Assembly (NCBI GenBank): GCA_032164245.1
Contig: JAVMKO010000006.1
Coordinates: forward strand, 11,051,001 to 11,115,000
Reading direction: 5' to 3'
From: Sternotherus odoratus
Taxonomy: Eukaryota > Chordata > Testudines > Kinosternidae
DNA: 64,000 nt
Shown here: positions 45,341-57,080 of the stretch, in pieces
How the letters are laid out: each line of letters begins with the position of its first letter
Position numbering within the stretch: the stretch's first letter is position 1
Program-made: the position numbers and the translations under genes
Notes under the pieces: generated by a model
Told to the model about the DNA's origin: nothing
Databases searched by the model: none
What the model saw: only the letters and a program-made list of their open reading frames with translations

Positions 45341-47070
45341 GGAAAGATTTGAGGGTACAATATTAGCCAGTAATTAATCAACCTGACATTTGAGTGGTGA
45401 GATGGAGGCTGGAGAACTTTACTGACATTCCAGAAAGCATTTAAAGTGTGGAGCCACACTGAAAAGTGACTTGTTTTTTTATTAATAATAGAAGGCAGTG
45501 ATGAGTTCCATGTTTCTGTCACTGCTTCTGTTTCTGCATCACATTAGCTCAGTTGCACACAACAGGATGATGTTTCTTAACTACTCGTCTTGTCACCTCA
45601 GTTTGGGAGAATCAGTAGTGAGATTCTTTCCTGCTTTTGCATCACTGTGAGTAACAAAGGTTCCACAGACCAGAATCTGCCCTCAGGTGTGCTTGTGCAC
45701 CCCCATTAGCAATGAACCCCATCACACCATTTCTAGATTTGTCTAGCTATGAAATTTTCCACATCTTGTACATTTATGCTAAATGGTGCTGTGGTTTTCC
45801 TGAATTTTCTCATAGCCTCAAGACTTTTATGGTAATGACTTCTAGTACTCAGGCTGCATCTGTTTACAACTTCTAGCAAGTTGTTCTAGATTTCGGTGTT
45901 CTACTGATTCATACTACTTTGCTATTGGAATAGCTGTGTGTTTTTAATTTGAGGTGTGGTGAGAGTTTCTTGTCTGTTAAACCCAATAACCAGCCTTTCT
46001 CTGATATTTTTGTTTGGCAGTCCCAAAATCACAGTTTTTCAGCCAATTTATGCAAAGTTCATATAAAACATTCAACATTTTCTCTTGGTTCCTGAATTCT
46101 CGGGTGAAAACATGCTCTTTCATAAACCACATTTCTCTGAGGTATGACGTATGCATCAAATATAGTCAGACTATTTAATAGTCATCTTTCTGTTTGTTTT
46201 CAGTAAAGTCAAAGGATTTAAAGATATACTGTGCCTACTTCCCCAGAGCATAAATTGAAGATGATACCTGAATATCTCCAGTTTCCTTATGGTGTTTTGT
46301 AGCAAGTTGAAATTTTGCAAAATTACTGCTTCCAGTCTGACCATTGTGAAGGTTAGTAAAAGCTGAAGCTCTCTGGGGCATTGAAGAGTGGCATGTTGAT
46401 GAGATCAATCCTGCAACCTCTGTTCCTTCTGTCTGAAACCTTTGTTCCTTGTTTTCCTTCTCTTTCTGCTCTTCTCTAGCATTAGGTTACTTCTGCTACC
46501 GTGTCATGTACACCTGGTACACAGTAGGTTTCAAGAACTTCTACAAGCAAATCAGGCTCGTAGAAGCTCGTACCCGTACCAGGTATTGATTGGCTACAGA
46601 GCCTCCTTCTCAGAGAGGTACACCAGAGATCTGTCTTTCATAAGATCCTTTAAGGTATTGCCAGGTCTGGCTGAGGTTAGCTTAAATAAGATGTGCCACA
46701 CACAGCAGCACCTAGTGGCTGAATGGTATAATACAGTTTAACATTCTGTTGCTAATGATATTCTAATGAACCTGGAAGTTAATTCCATCTGACCTGATCA
46801 GAATTACATCTCTTGCTTCTTCAGCATGCTCCAAACCAGGATTTTGCTGGGTGAAGTTCAGACATATTAGGTTATTTCTTAATAAGAAAGAAAAAGTAGA
46901 CATTAGTTAGGTCTGGTCAGATTCTTATCAAATGGACTCCAGGAAGGACGGCCTTCCCCTACAGCCCCATTTCATCATAAAACAGGGTAATAATATTTTA
47001 TTAAAACACAGCAAAAAATTCCTACAATAAGTAATGTGTTAAGCAAAGTTAGCATTTCCCAAAAAAGTAA
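45341..47070. other. Noncoding sequence, nothing recognised
   Basis: No gene, RNA or confident repeat on either strand. Confidence 0.4.
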
Positions 47071-47072
47071 GC

Positions 47073-47270
47073 ATAGTCCAATGTTAAGAGTCCTAACCTG
47101 TGACTTAGAAGACCTGGGATCAAATCCTGGCTCTGACACTGACTTCCTGCATGACTTTGGGCAAGTCATTTAGCCTTCTGTGCCTCAGTTCCCCCTCTGT
47201 TAAGTAGGGATAGTAGCACTTCATGTGGCATGTTAAGGGGATAAATAAGTTAAGAATTGAGAGGCATTCA
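47073..47270 (+). repeat. MIR-like tRNA-derived SINE
   Basis: GTTAAGAGTCCTAACCTGTG, the B-box-like GGGATCAAATCCTGGCTCTG, then GACTTTGGGCAAGTCATTTA and GCCTCAGTTCCCCCTCTGTT follow the MIR consensus in order over nearly its full length, including the AAATAAGTTAA stretch. Confidence 0.8.
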
Positions 47271-48625
47271 TAGTTTGGTAAAGGGAGCCATATATGTACA
47301 TAAGATAGAGACCAGATTTGGGGCTTTTGCAACAGTTTCCCTTAAGGGATTATTTTCAGGTTTGTCTGTGAACTTGAAATATCTACAAAGGCTAAATGCA
47401 GAACCGTCTTTCTCTCTGCACTTCTCTGTTCTCTTCCACTGCTGGGGAATAAGCAGGTGAAGAATGAGTAAAACAGCTGAGAGAATGTTTGTAGAATGGC
47501 CTGGGGAAGAAGACATTTCAAAACAAACAAGCAAAAACCATCTGGTGGTTTAGTGTTAAAAGTGAGCCACAATTTCCCTGGTAGGCCAGTTTCCAACATC
47601 CCCAGTCTGAGAGCTGTTTGGAGGAAAGCAGGACTTTTGCCTTTTAAACATTGTGTTGCATTTCTTAACAGTTTAAAAGTCTTGTCCCTGCAAGAAACAT
47701 ATATTCTAGTAGCTGTCAAATAATGTTGCTAGAATTGTTATTTCAAATGCCCTAGAAGAGAAGTTTCCCTCTCTTCATAGCCTAGATAGGGGATTGCTTC
47801 CTAAAAGGCTTGGAGGAATAATAAATACCATACTAAAATGACAGCACGTCTGGAATCCAGCCACTAACAACAGTCTCAGTGAGTGCAAAGTGCCTCTGCC
47901 CAGATGGCTGCCATCTCTTCCAGGTGTCCTGCGCTCTGTGCTGACAGCTGCAGGTTTAAGGAGGGGGAGACCCTTTCTCGCTCCACAGGGGGAGCCAAAC
48001 TTCTCACACCTTCCAAAATGCAATCTAACCCACTGCTGGGTAAGTGGCATGGTTTATGTTCAGGATTTATGTGTGGGGATTAGTATAGGAATTAATTTGA
48101 CAGTGGCCTCCTTGATAAGTTACAGCCTATGCATATGGAAAATATTTTTTAAATGATGTGATGTCTTTGTATGAAATACATGTACCCACTTCCTCCCCCA
48201 CCCTCCAGAAGCAGAGGAAACCGGAGGTGCAACTCATGGCATTTGTTTTCCTCCTGGATCAGGCTCCTACCAATTTTTTAAAAGCAAATTTCAGGTTATT
48301 TGAGCTTAGAAGACTGTCACCCCAGAGCCTGGGCCTTTCGGTTAGAAGTCAGAAAGCGAAAAGTGGCTTTTCTGGAAGAGCATGCTAAATGTACTATCAC
48401 TGTGTACATCTACCTCAGAAGGCATTGAGCAGCCAATGACACAGAGAGAGAGGCCTGGTTTTAACTGGATATCATAATGAACTTTAACATAAAAATCATC
48501 ATAATCATATTCATCATTTGAACTAGATGTAATATTCTGTCTAAATTTTGCTGTTTGATGGATAATATACCCCAGAAATAAGGTCTGCATATTTCCTTGG
48601 CAAGTTGCTGCAGAGAAGTTTAAGA
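47271..48625. other. Noncoding sequence, nothing recognised
   Basis: Several overlapping frames of 66-125 codons occur on both strands, but none has family features or splice context. Confidence 0.4.
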
Positions 48626-48629
48626 TTTG

Positions 48630-48745
48630 TCATACCAGATCAGATCATTGGTCTATCTGGTTCAGTATCCTACCTTCAGCAATGAACTATGTCTGATGCT
48701 TCAGAGAAAAATTAACCCACCTTTTCCAGAAAGCACCTGTCCAGT
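48630..48745 (-). mobile_element. CR1 3' UTR fragment
   Basis: CATACCAGATCAGATCATTGGTCTATCTGG...CAGTATCC...CTTCAGAG follows the CR1 3' region also seen at 53793 and 59940. Old. Confidence 0.5.
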
Positions 48746-50040
48746 AGCACTATGCTGTGCAGGTGGATGGCAAAGGTGATTCTTTCTTCACTCATTTGTT
48801 GATCAGCTGATGACTAGAGCAGGAGATTTCAGTCTTAGTGTGTAATAACTGTTATCAAAGGATTCAGCCATTCAGCCGCCTTCTCTAGAGCAGAGGGCAA
48901 CTTGCAAACCATACTCTTGAAACTAAAAATCTGTCTGAATTTTTTTGAACCTACTGTTTTAGAAATGACACCCACAACTCCTGTAATTGAGGAGATAAGA
49001 AGAAAATGCATTTATCTGTGCTTATACATTGGGCAGTAATTTGTACATAATCCATTTTACTGTTTCCCTTATGCAGTAGTAGAGTCAGTTTCCCCCGTTC
49101 TTTGTGTGAGTCCTTCACAGACAAAGGGGAGAGAAAATTTATTTAAAAATAGGGAGATGGGGGCTGTAAAACTACAAAAATTGGCAAAGGACTCAGAGGC
49201 AGGTGCTATCCTGGATATTTTTTAATGGGCTAGCTTTCAAATTGACTGTACGTCTTTACATTGCTCCTTCGGCTGAGTAAGATTACTGACATTTCCAAAG
49301 AAAATAATTCTCTGATGACCTTAGCTGATTTCTCATCCCCCCCCCCCCCTTTCATTGGCTGTATGGCACACCCACTCTGCTTCCACTCAGAGAAGTACAT
49401 TGTGTAACATCTGACCACAATATTCTTTCCCCTTCAAGGATACTCCCCTGAAAACTTGCTGTGAAATCAAATCTAATTTTATATCTACTCCTGTCTAATT
49501 ACTTTTCAACAGAGACTTTATATGGCTGGTGCTGCAGGTCTCATGGAGGGGCGAATGTTCCTGGTGGACGAATGGCACCAATATAAACTTAGCTTCATTT
49601 GTGAAACATCCAGCATGTGCCCGGGCCTGTACATGACCCAAAATAAAGACAGTCAGTGCTGCAGGGAGTTGACAATCTAAGCCTTGGTGTTGTAAGTGGA
49701 TCAATGTAGGCAGAACCTCATGGCCCTGAGACGCCTCACTGACTTTAATGGGGCTCTACACAAGAACGAAGGTCAGCCCATGCAGATTGGATAAAGGCTG
49801 AAGTGGTGACAAAGGGAAACCCAGAACAAAGATACCCTTGGAAATACCGAGACGAAGGAGCCTCTCTGGGGGGGTCTGCGGAAGAAGTGAGTGCTGAGGG
49901 GGGATCTGAATGCGGGGCTTGGGGAATGTCAGACTGGAAGGGGGAAAGCGTTTGATACGTAGGGACAGTGTCAGTGTGGTAAAAGGCATGGAGGCAGGAG
50001 TGGGAGAAGGAGAGTAGCTGGGCGTTGACACAGCAGGTGG
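48746..50040. other. Noncoding sequence
   Basis: A C13 tract lies at about 49337. From about 49705 GGCAGAACCTCATGGCCCTG...GACTTTAATGGGGCTCTACA looks like a dispersed repeat tail. The two overlapping ~100-codon minus frames at 49745-50055 are not recognised as genes. Confidence 0.35.
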
Positions 50041-50100
50041 AATTTTCCAAAGCACCTAAGTGACTCAGGAGCCTAAGTCTTGTGGAAAGTCATCTGCCTA

Positions 50101-51170
50101 AGGCCATGTCTACACTACAAAGTTTTGACAACACATGTCATGGTTAGCTGTGGTGTACTCCGTTTCACCTGGCCCTGCAGTTTGGGGGCCTGTTAGGAAC
50201 TGTGATGAATGACTATTCAAGATAAATGAGTTTTATTCAGTTAGGAAAACTGCACCTACCCAACAATCTTCAGAACATAAAAGTAAATTGATTTTAACTT
50301 AAAAAAACCATTCAAACTTTAGGAAATAAACACAGGAGAGGAACAGTGATGTCCATTGGTGCTCCACTTACGTCTGCCGTGGCTCTGACAGGTCAGTGTA
50401 GGTGAAGCTATGGCTCTCCAGGCTTTCCCCCAGTGTAGAGTGGTAGGGATAGGAAGCAGGACCTGAGGCCATGTAGAATGCTGAGAGAAGGGGGTGTCAG
50501 GAAGTGCTATGCTGCAGTTCTCGATTGACTGCAATGGCAGGCGAGCCCAGGGGTGTTGAACATGGAGGTCCACAGGAAGCTGTAGCATCTAAGTTTGATG
50601 ATGGAGAAGGCCCATTATGTCCGGGTGCATCTCCTTCTCCTGCTGGGCCTTTCTCCTTTCCACTCTTTCCTTCTCCAGGCTGTCTGGGATATTCACCCTC
50701 CGGACCCTTTGTTCAAGGTCTGATGCAGCACTGGCTTGCAGGATCTCACAGAACATGTCCTCGTAGGCCCTCTTTTTTCCCCCCTTTATCTGGGTCAGGT
50801 GTTCCTTGGGTGTGGAGGGGGTACGACTCAAGGCCACAATGGCTGCAGCTACAGAAAAAACATACAGCGGTACCACTGCCAGTACAGTATGTACAGAAAG
50901 CAAAACTTTAAGATTCATAACACCTCCCTTCCCTTGCTCCCCCAAAGTGTTAAACAAGACATGCTTAAAGGCATGTCTGCTTCGAAGCGCTTGCTCATGG
51001 CACCGCTCACAGCCCCAGCCATGGTGAGTAGGGAAATGAGGATGGAATTGCTGAGTTGCACAAAATGGAGTTCAGGGCAATGGCCCTGAGGACTGGCACT
51101 ATTTTCCAGGTCCTGGCTAGTGGCACAGCTGAACCTTTCCCTTCTAACATCTACGGTTATTTTTACTTCG
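50101..51170 (-). mobile_element. DNA transposon carrying a MYB/SANT-type accessory gene
   Basis: Opens with AGGCCATGTCTACACTACAA, the same inverted end as the element at 6979. It contains a broken minus-strand gene (50319-50957) typical of MYB/SANT transposon proteins. The other end is not clear; sequence character changes after about 51170. Confidence 0.5.
50319..50957 (-). pseudogene. MYB/SANT-like transposon protein, C-terminal part, one in-frame stop
   Basis: The minus-strand frame is open from 50957 to 50319 except for one TAG at 50589-50591. Before the stop it has KRAYEDMFCEILQASAASD, a charged coiled segment (EKERVERRKAQQEKEMH) and GLLHHQT. After the stop it continues LQLPVDLHVQHPWARLPLQ. 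This is the oligomerisation-type tail of MYB/SANT accessory proteins known from turtle repeats, where a Gln-rich 'QT-LLQ-LV-LQVQ' tail is usual. The N-terminal DNA-binding domain is not attached. Likely non-functional; the single stop suggests moderate age. Confidence 0.5.
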
Positions 51171-51375
51171 TGTAGGTGTTACCTTCCTCAGTAAAGAGAA
51201 AAAACAACCATCAGAGACATTGTCTTAACTGTCCCTCTCGTCGTCTTGGTTGTTTCCTTAATGCACACATGGCCCATGACTTGCCAATGCATCAGAACAA
51301 ATCAAGGATGGGAACTGGAATAACCCAAACCCTCATTTCCTCCTTGACATTGGTGTTGTTCTTTATTTGCATGAC

Positions 51376-52243
51376 AATAGAATCATAGAATGATAGAAGA
51401 TTAGGGTTGGAAGAGACCTCAGGAGGTCATTTAGTCCAACTCCCTGCTCAAAGCAGGACCAACCCCAGTGAAATCATCCCAGCCAGGGCTTTGTCAAGCC
51501 CAACCTTAAAACCCTCTAAGGATGGAGTTTCCACCACCTCCCTAGGTAACGCATTCCAGTGCTTCACCACCCTTCTAGTGAAATAGTGTTTCCTACTATC
51601 CAACCTAGACCCCCCCCCCCCCCTGCAACTTGAAAACATTGCTCCTTGTTCTGTCAACATCTTCTACCACTGAGAACAGCCTAACTCCATCCTCTTTGAA
51701 ACTCCCTTTCTGGTAGTTGATGGCTGCTATCAAATCCCCCCTCCCTCCACTCTTCTCTTCTACAGACTAAACGAGCACAGTTCCCTCAGCCTCTCCTCAT
51801 AAGTTATATGCCCCAGCCCCCTAATCATTTTCATCTCTCACTGGACTCTCTCCAATGTGTCCACATCCTTTCTGTAGTGGGGGCCCAAAACTGGCTGCAA
51901 TAGTCCAGGTGTGGCCTCATCAGTGCCGAATAGAGGGGAATAATCACTTCCCTCGATCTTCTGGCAATACTCCTGCTAATGCAGCCCAATATGCCATTAG
52001 CCTTCTTGGCAACAAGGGCACACTGCTGACTCCTATCCAGCTTCCCATCCACTGTATTCCCCAGGTCCTTTTCTGCAGAACTGCTGCTTAGCCAGTCAGT
52101 CCCCAACCTGTAGGAGTGCATGGGATTCTTCCATCCGAAGTGCAGGACTCTGCACTTGTCCTTGGTGAGCCTCATCAGATTTCTTTTGGCCCAATCCTCC
52201 AATTTGCCTAGGTTAGGGATGGATGGGGTGCCCACTATCTGAG
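51376..52243 (-). mobile_element. CR1 LINE 3' end
   Basis: Begins (as reverse complement of the 3' terminus) with AATCATAGAATGATAGAAGA and the GGTTGGAAGAGACCTC block common to CR1 tails. Minus-strand ORF2 pieces read [20 protein letters not shown], and farther upstream LEDWAKRNLMRLTKDKCRVL and MRPHLDYCSQFWAP. Two frames separated by a shift; C tract at 51610. It is the best-preserved CR1 in the window, apparently 5'-truncated at about 52243. Confidence 0.9.
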
Positions 52244-53790
52244 TCACTATCTAAACACAGAACAAAGAGATAGTGGCTGCCCCAAATGGAAGCAAGAAAA
52301 CAGACAGGGGCAGCACAATGAGGGGACTCCGGCCAGCCTGGGAAGTGATGGGTGCAGCACACCAGATGGGTAACTAGTGCCAAGAGAGTCACATTCTTGT
52401 GATGCTGTCACTTCGGTGCCTGATCCTGACTGGTGCTGAGGGGGCACTATTCCAGGTGAAGTCAGTGGGAGTTGTGGGTGCTCCATACTGAAGAAGAACA
52501 AGCCCATATAATCTAGGGCTGGAGATCTTTCTATTTTGGAAAATGCTAATCCAGCTGAATACTTGCCATTGGCATTAAGGAGCCTGCTGGCTAATTTCTT
52601 TCATTGATTTCAACTTTAAATGACACCAGTTGCATTGTGCAAAAAAATAGCTACACAAAACACTACAATTACAGCAATTGGCCACCGCCGTGTGTATTTG
52701 TTTTCTACTGCCGCTGCCACATTCACGTTTTTAATATGACACAAGCCTTCTGTCACTGGAGACCCTGCAATCAATTCTGTACAGTCACCTGGGGTTTGGA
52801 GCAGGGAGCACTAATATCCTTTGTTAGCTGGGTAAATTCTATTTCCCTTTTCATTGTCCTGCTCCCATCAGTCAGTGTAACATTACACCCAGGGTAGGAG
52901 ACGTTTACAAAGGAACTTTAGTGAAGGCTGGCAAATTACAATTCATGTGCTTGTGAATGGTAAAGTCCTAAGGGATGGGTGGAAGCGATGCACCTGGTGT
53001 GAATAATTACATGCTCAAAATGGGGGGGAAAGCCCAAGGCAACCTAAATGCCAGGTGATTGTTCTGAATGGCAATGGAAGAACTTTTGACGCAGGAGGAA
53101 CAAATGTGCTGCTCAGGAGTCTACATTTGATGGACCGATTAATCTTTTCCTTTTCTTCCTCATTCTTCTTTCCTTTACATTCTTTGTCCTGGTTCCCAGA
53201 GCAACACCTGGTGGAAGGGGCTGTATGAGGAATGAAACCCCACAGAGGCTTATTTTAACCAAAGTTGTATATTGAGCAACCTGGTCCTTTGTTTCTTAAG
53301 CTCATCTGTGAGCTGCAAAGCAAAAAACCCTTGACTGATTGACCTAGGCATTTTAATATACTACAAGCCATTTGAGCTGGCATTTCTGAAAACAGCATTG
53401 ACTGTGTTGCAGTCACTAATGTGATGAGCTATGGTGGTGGTCCTTGACTTAAATCTTGCTTCATTCAGTTTACCTGTTTTTCATGATTATTGCTGGATCG
53501 AAGCCATAAAATAGGAATCACCTTTCAAATTACATTCACTTGCTCATAGAGCTACAGAAGGGAGCAGAGAGACAAAAGAGTTCAGTTTAAAAAATGGTGT
53601 ATGCTTTACATAAAAACATACCACTCAATGGTGCAGAAGAACAACCATGATAAGTGTAATGGAAAAAAACCCCACAGTGAATTGGTAGTGTTTTTAAGAA
53701 TGTGTTGTGAGTAAAACCTCATGAATAGTAATGTTTTATATGTGGAGTAAAACTGATTCCCATCCATATTTCTGCAGAAGGCTAGTTAAC
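52244..53790. other. Noncoding sequence, nothing recognised
   Basis: No gene or clear repeat; frames of up to 97 codons without features. Confidence 0.4.
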
Positions 53791-53792
53791 AT

Positions 53793-54110
53793 AAGAATGG
53801 CCATACTTTGGTCAGACCTAGTATCCTGTCTTCCGACAGTGGCCAATGTCACGTGCTTCAGAGGGAATGAACAGAACAGCTAATCATCAAGTGATCTATC
53901 CCCTGTCGCCCCTTCTCAGCTTCTGGCAAACAGAGGCTAGGGACACAGTCCCTGCCCATCCTGGCTAATTGCCATTGATGGACCTCCACAAATTTCTCTA
54001 GTTCTTTTTTGAACTCTGCTATAATTCTGGCCTTCACAACATCCTCTGGGAAAGAGTTCCACAGGTTAACTGTGTTGACTCGTTCAGGCATGTTTTGAAA
54101 TTTCACAAAT
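53793..54110 (-). mobile_element. CR1 LINE 3' fragment
   Basis: AAGAATGGCCATACTTTGGTCAGACC start and CTCTGGGAAAGAGTTCCACAGG end; the minus frame includes VNTVNLWNSFPEDVVKARII. Same subfamily as 7884-8885 and 59918-60235. Confidence 0.8.
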
Positions 54111-56030
54111 TGGGCCAGAACCTCAGCTATGCCCTAGCAACATTCATCACAGCTAACATGGGAGGAGTGTGGATGCTCTTCATGCTCCCTCAATCCTGGG
54201 ACCATTCTGCAATTAGCCAACCCCACTGAGGGGGTACGCTAAACTACACCACTTGAAAACAACCTTAGGTGCCATATATGGTAACTGTAGGTTACAGGGG
54301 AATTTCAGCCATACCCGGTCTCCCCAGGTCTTGGGAGCAGAAGACCTGGTATTGTATTTCTGTGCCACCTGACCTGAGAGAGAGATCAGTTAGAAGCCAG
54401 ATATGCTAGGCTGAGGCCCACTTTGCAGTAGCAGAGTGGTGCAAAGTGTCTGGAGAATGACCAGAGCTCTAATAACTCCATAGCATAATAATATGTTATT
54501 ACCTATGGGCTTCCCCCTACTTTGGTTCAGTGAGCTCTGTAGCATCTTGCTACTCCAACAAGTAGTGTGCATATATGTAGGGCTGCCCTACTGGTGTTTC
54601 CAGACTCTGGAATGAACAACACAACAGAACATGCACTGAAGAGGCAATGCTGATGACAGGTGGCCACTCAGTCCATCGTAAAGGTAATAATTTGCAAAGA
54701 GTAATTATAACTGATTAAACCTGGGAAATTTAAACTCTGAAATAGAGGTTTTACTTTTCATCCAACCCTCCTCTCTCCCATGAGTTACCTATTTTCCCTG
54801 TTGTTGTTTTTATTTTTTAAATCACTGTAACTCAAGAAAAGAAACCCGGGTCACAGTAAAAATTGGTTGTAAGTTAAGATTGTGAGTGAAACACCGAAGT
54901 CAATGGTCAATTCCCACTGACTTCAATGGGTCTATGTTTTTAAACTAACTTCTTGAGGATTTTCTTTTTGTCTTTCTAAATGATTTCCGTTAAAAATAAA
55001 TTCCAGGATGATCTAGTTTCTTTTTCAGTATAATGAAGGCAGGTAGAATTTTTTTAGACAGTAGATAAAAAGGAATCACAGTGGTATACATTGGAATCAG
55101 CAGAGCTATCCTGTTTTATACCAGCTGATGGTCTGGCACACATCTTCAACACATCTTTTGACTTTCTATGTAAAAAGTGAACAAAATGGAACGTGTAGCT
55201 GATTCACAACAGATCCAATCATTAATTTAGCCGGTACATGGGACCCACCTTTACAGCCCACAATAGAACTGAAAAATCCCACCCCTAAATTGTATGTTTT
55301 ATTCCTTGAAATGGTTAATAAGGGTGGGAATCAAAGCAGGTTGGTGAGAGACTGACAATTCTACCCTCCCAATATCATTTAGTCCTTGTCATGCTTTGTT
55401 TCTTTGTGCAGCCATTAAGTCAGGCTAATGCAGCCACACAGCACCTCCCATGGTTTCCCCTGGGGCTGGGGATCTAATGTCAGTAGGGTATGATCCAATT
55501 CACGTGGAGATGGATACATGAAATCTTTTTATTTGGGGTCTTGTCAAGAAAAGCCGACCTGCCTGCTATCAAATGCACTGTGAGCGCCCTAACCCATAAA
55601 AGCGGCTGTGTGTGCTCGTTGATACAGAATAGATTGTCACATAACCTCTGAGGCACTGTTGTCAAGGTCAATATACTGATCTTTTTTAACAACAACTGGG
55701 GGGGAAAGATTATATCACAACATGACCTTTAAAGGACCTCATCTAAGGAGAATCAAAATATGTTTTTAGTGCAAAAAGGCTGTTATATACGTTATTACCT
55801 ATGGGCTTCCCCCACCCTCCCTTGTTTAGAAACTGGCCATTTTTATCCATTGTAGAGGAAGAATAGCTCGAGAAACCATTTAGAGGTAGTGAGAGAATGT
55901 TATAGCCACTGACATTCAAGAGAACACTAATTTGGAGAAGTCACACAAAGACAAATATTTAGGCTATTTGGGGCCATAAGTAAATTTTTCCAGCTGTCTG
56001 ATTTGCATAGTAATATTGATTCCTGTATTT
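54111..56030. other. Noncoding sequence, nothing recognised
   Basis: No gene or confident repeat. The phrase TTATTACCTATGGGCTTCCCCC occurs twice (about 54496 and 55792), a short dispersed match of unknown meaning. Confidence 0.4.
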
Positions 56031-56034
56031 ATTT

Positions 56035-56222
56035 GTTTACATTACTGTAGCGCTTAGGAGCCCTACTTGTGGACCAGCACCCCACGGTGCTAGGTGTACG
56101 AACACAGAACCTAGAGACAGTCCCTGCCCCAAAGCGCTCACAATCGATGTGTCAGACGAGAAACAACCGATGAACTCAAGCTGCCAGGGGGGAAGTACAA
56201 GGCAACAATGAGACAATAAGGG
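56035..56222 (+). repeat. CORE/MIR-like SINE tail, reverse type
   Basis: TACTGTAGCGCTTAGGAGCC, CACGGTGCTAGGTGTACGAAC and GAGACAGTCCCTGCCCCAAAG follow the amniote CORE-SINE pattern seen in opposite sense at 56395. Confidence 0.55.
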
Positions 56223-56394
56223 CAGCATGATCGGCTGTGGTCTTTGCACACCAGCAGCATTTAAAGAGCTTTTTCATCCAAGACTCTCAGGGCACATAGC
56301 TAGCTCAGGTCATTGCATGATCTTATTACTGCTACCCTCATCCATCCTGTCTACCCCCCACCCCTTCCTATTGTTCGTTACTCTCACGTATTGC

Positions 56395-56690
56395 ACCTGA
56401 TTTTAAATTAGATTGCAGGATCTTCATGGCAGGGACTTGCATCTACCTATCTATTTGTACAGAACCTAGCGCCAGTGGTGTAGGCAGGTTTGTGTACGTG
56501 GGGGAGTGAACACCAGAAAAAAGGCGCCGTATGAAATGGTCTGCGCATGGCTGCCTAAATGCCGCCAACAGAAATGCTTCCTCTCTCGGTGGCCGCTCCC
56601 CCGGTTCTCCCCTAGCTACGCTGCTGCCTAGCGCCTGAGTGGAACCTTTGTACACCACTGCACTGTAAGTATAAAATTGTTCACACATTA
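56395..56690 (+). repeat. CORE-SINE-type tail interrupted by a hAT MITE
   Basis: GATTGCAGGATCTTCATGGCAGGGACTTGC...TGTACAGAACCTAGCGC and, after the insertion, CTGAGTGGAACCTTTGTACACC form one continuous repeat when the 154-bp element and one target copy are removed. Confidence 0.6.
56473..56626. mobile_element. 154-bp hAT-type MITE with perfect 8-bp target duplication
   Basis: CCTAGCGC is present immediately left (56465-56472) and right (56627-56634). Inverted ends are CAGTGGTGTAGGCAGG and, from the right, CAGCAGCGTAGCTAGG. An 8-bp duplication and CAG ends are diagnostic of hAT. Non-coding, non-autonomous. Confidence 0.88.
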
Positions 56691-56799
56691 CATGCAAGCC
56701 CAGTGAACTGCAACTGCCCCTCGGTGTCACCTATTGGGCTCACAATGGGGGGCAAAGGACACATTAGCCCGGGAACACTAGGACAAACCCTGAGTCTGA

Positions 56800-56952
56800 A
56801 AAAATGTGCCAGGGAGTCTCGGATAGCGGGAAAAACTTTTTCACTAGGAGGGTGGTGAAGCACTGGACTGGGTTACCTAGGGAGGTGGTGGAATCTCCTT
56901 CCCTAGAGGTTTTTAAGGTCAGGCTTGACAAAGCCCTGGATGGGATGATGAA
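56800..56952 (+). mobile_element. CR1 3' ORF2 fragment
   Basis: The plus frame reads [20 protein letters not shown] and LDKALDGM, the extreme end of CR1 ORF2 as in 51448-51660 on the other strand. It is cut off directly by a PLE end at 56955. Confidence 0.85.
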
Positions 56953-56954
56953 GT

Positions 56955-57080
56955 TGCATCCGACGAAGTGGGTATTAGCCCACGAAAGCTTATGCTTCAA
57001 TACTTTAGTTAGTCTTTAAGGTGCCACAGGACTCTTTGTTACCTCTGCTATTCCAGACTAACACGGCTACCTCTCTGATT
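56955..57080 (+). mobile_element. Penelope-like element end joined to CR1
   Basis: GCATCCGACGAAGTGGGTAT, AGCCCACGAAAGCTTATGC, AAGGTGCCACAGGACTC and CCAGACTAACACGGCTACC: a full copy of the ~120-bp unit with an intact hairpin and GAAA. It abuts the CR1 fragment with no spacer. Confidence 0.8.

Noticed and set aside
47073..47270. Possible tRNA gene because of A- and B-box-like words
   Set aside because: The order of blocks fits a MIR SINE and no cloverleaf with paired acceptor stem can be drawn.
47342..47719. 125-codon minus-strand frame next to an opposite 67-75 codon frame
   Set aside because: No recognised domain, no splice context, and several opposing frames are open in the same place.
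49745..50055. Two overlapping ~100-codon minus-strand frames with Ser/Pro-rich sequence
   Set aside because: Both frames open over the same repeat-like segment; no similarity recognised.
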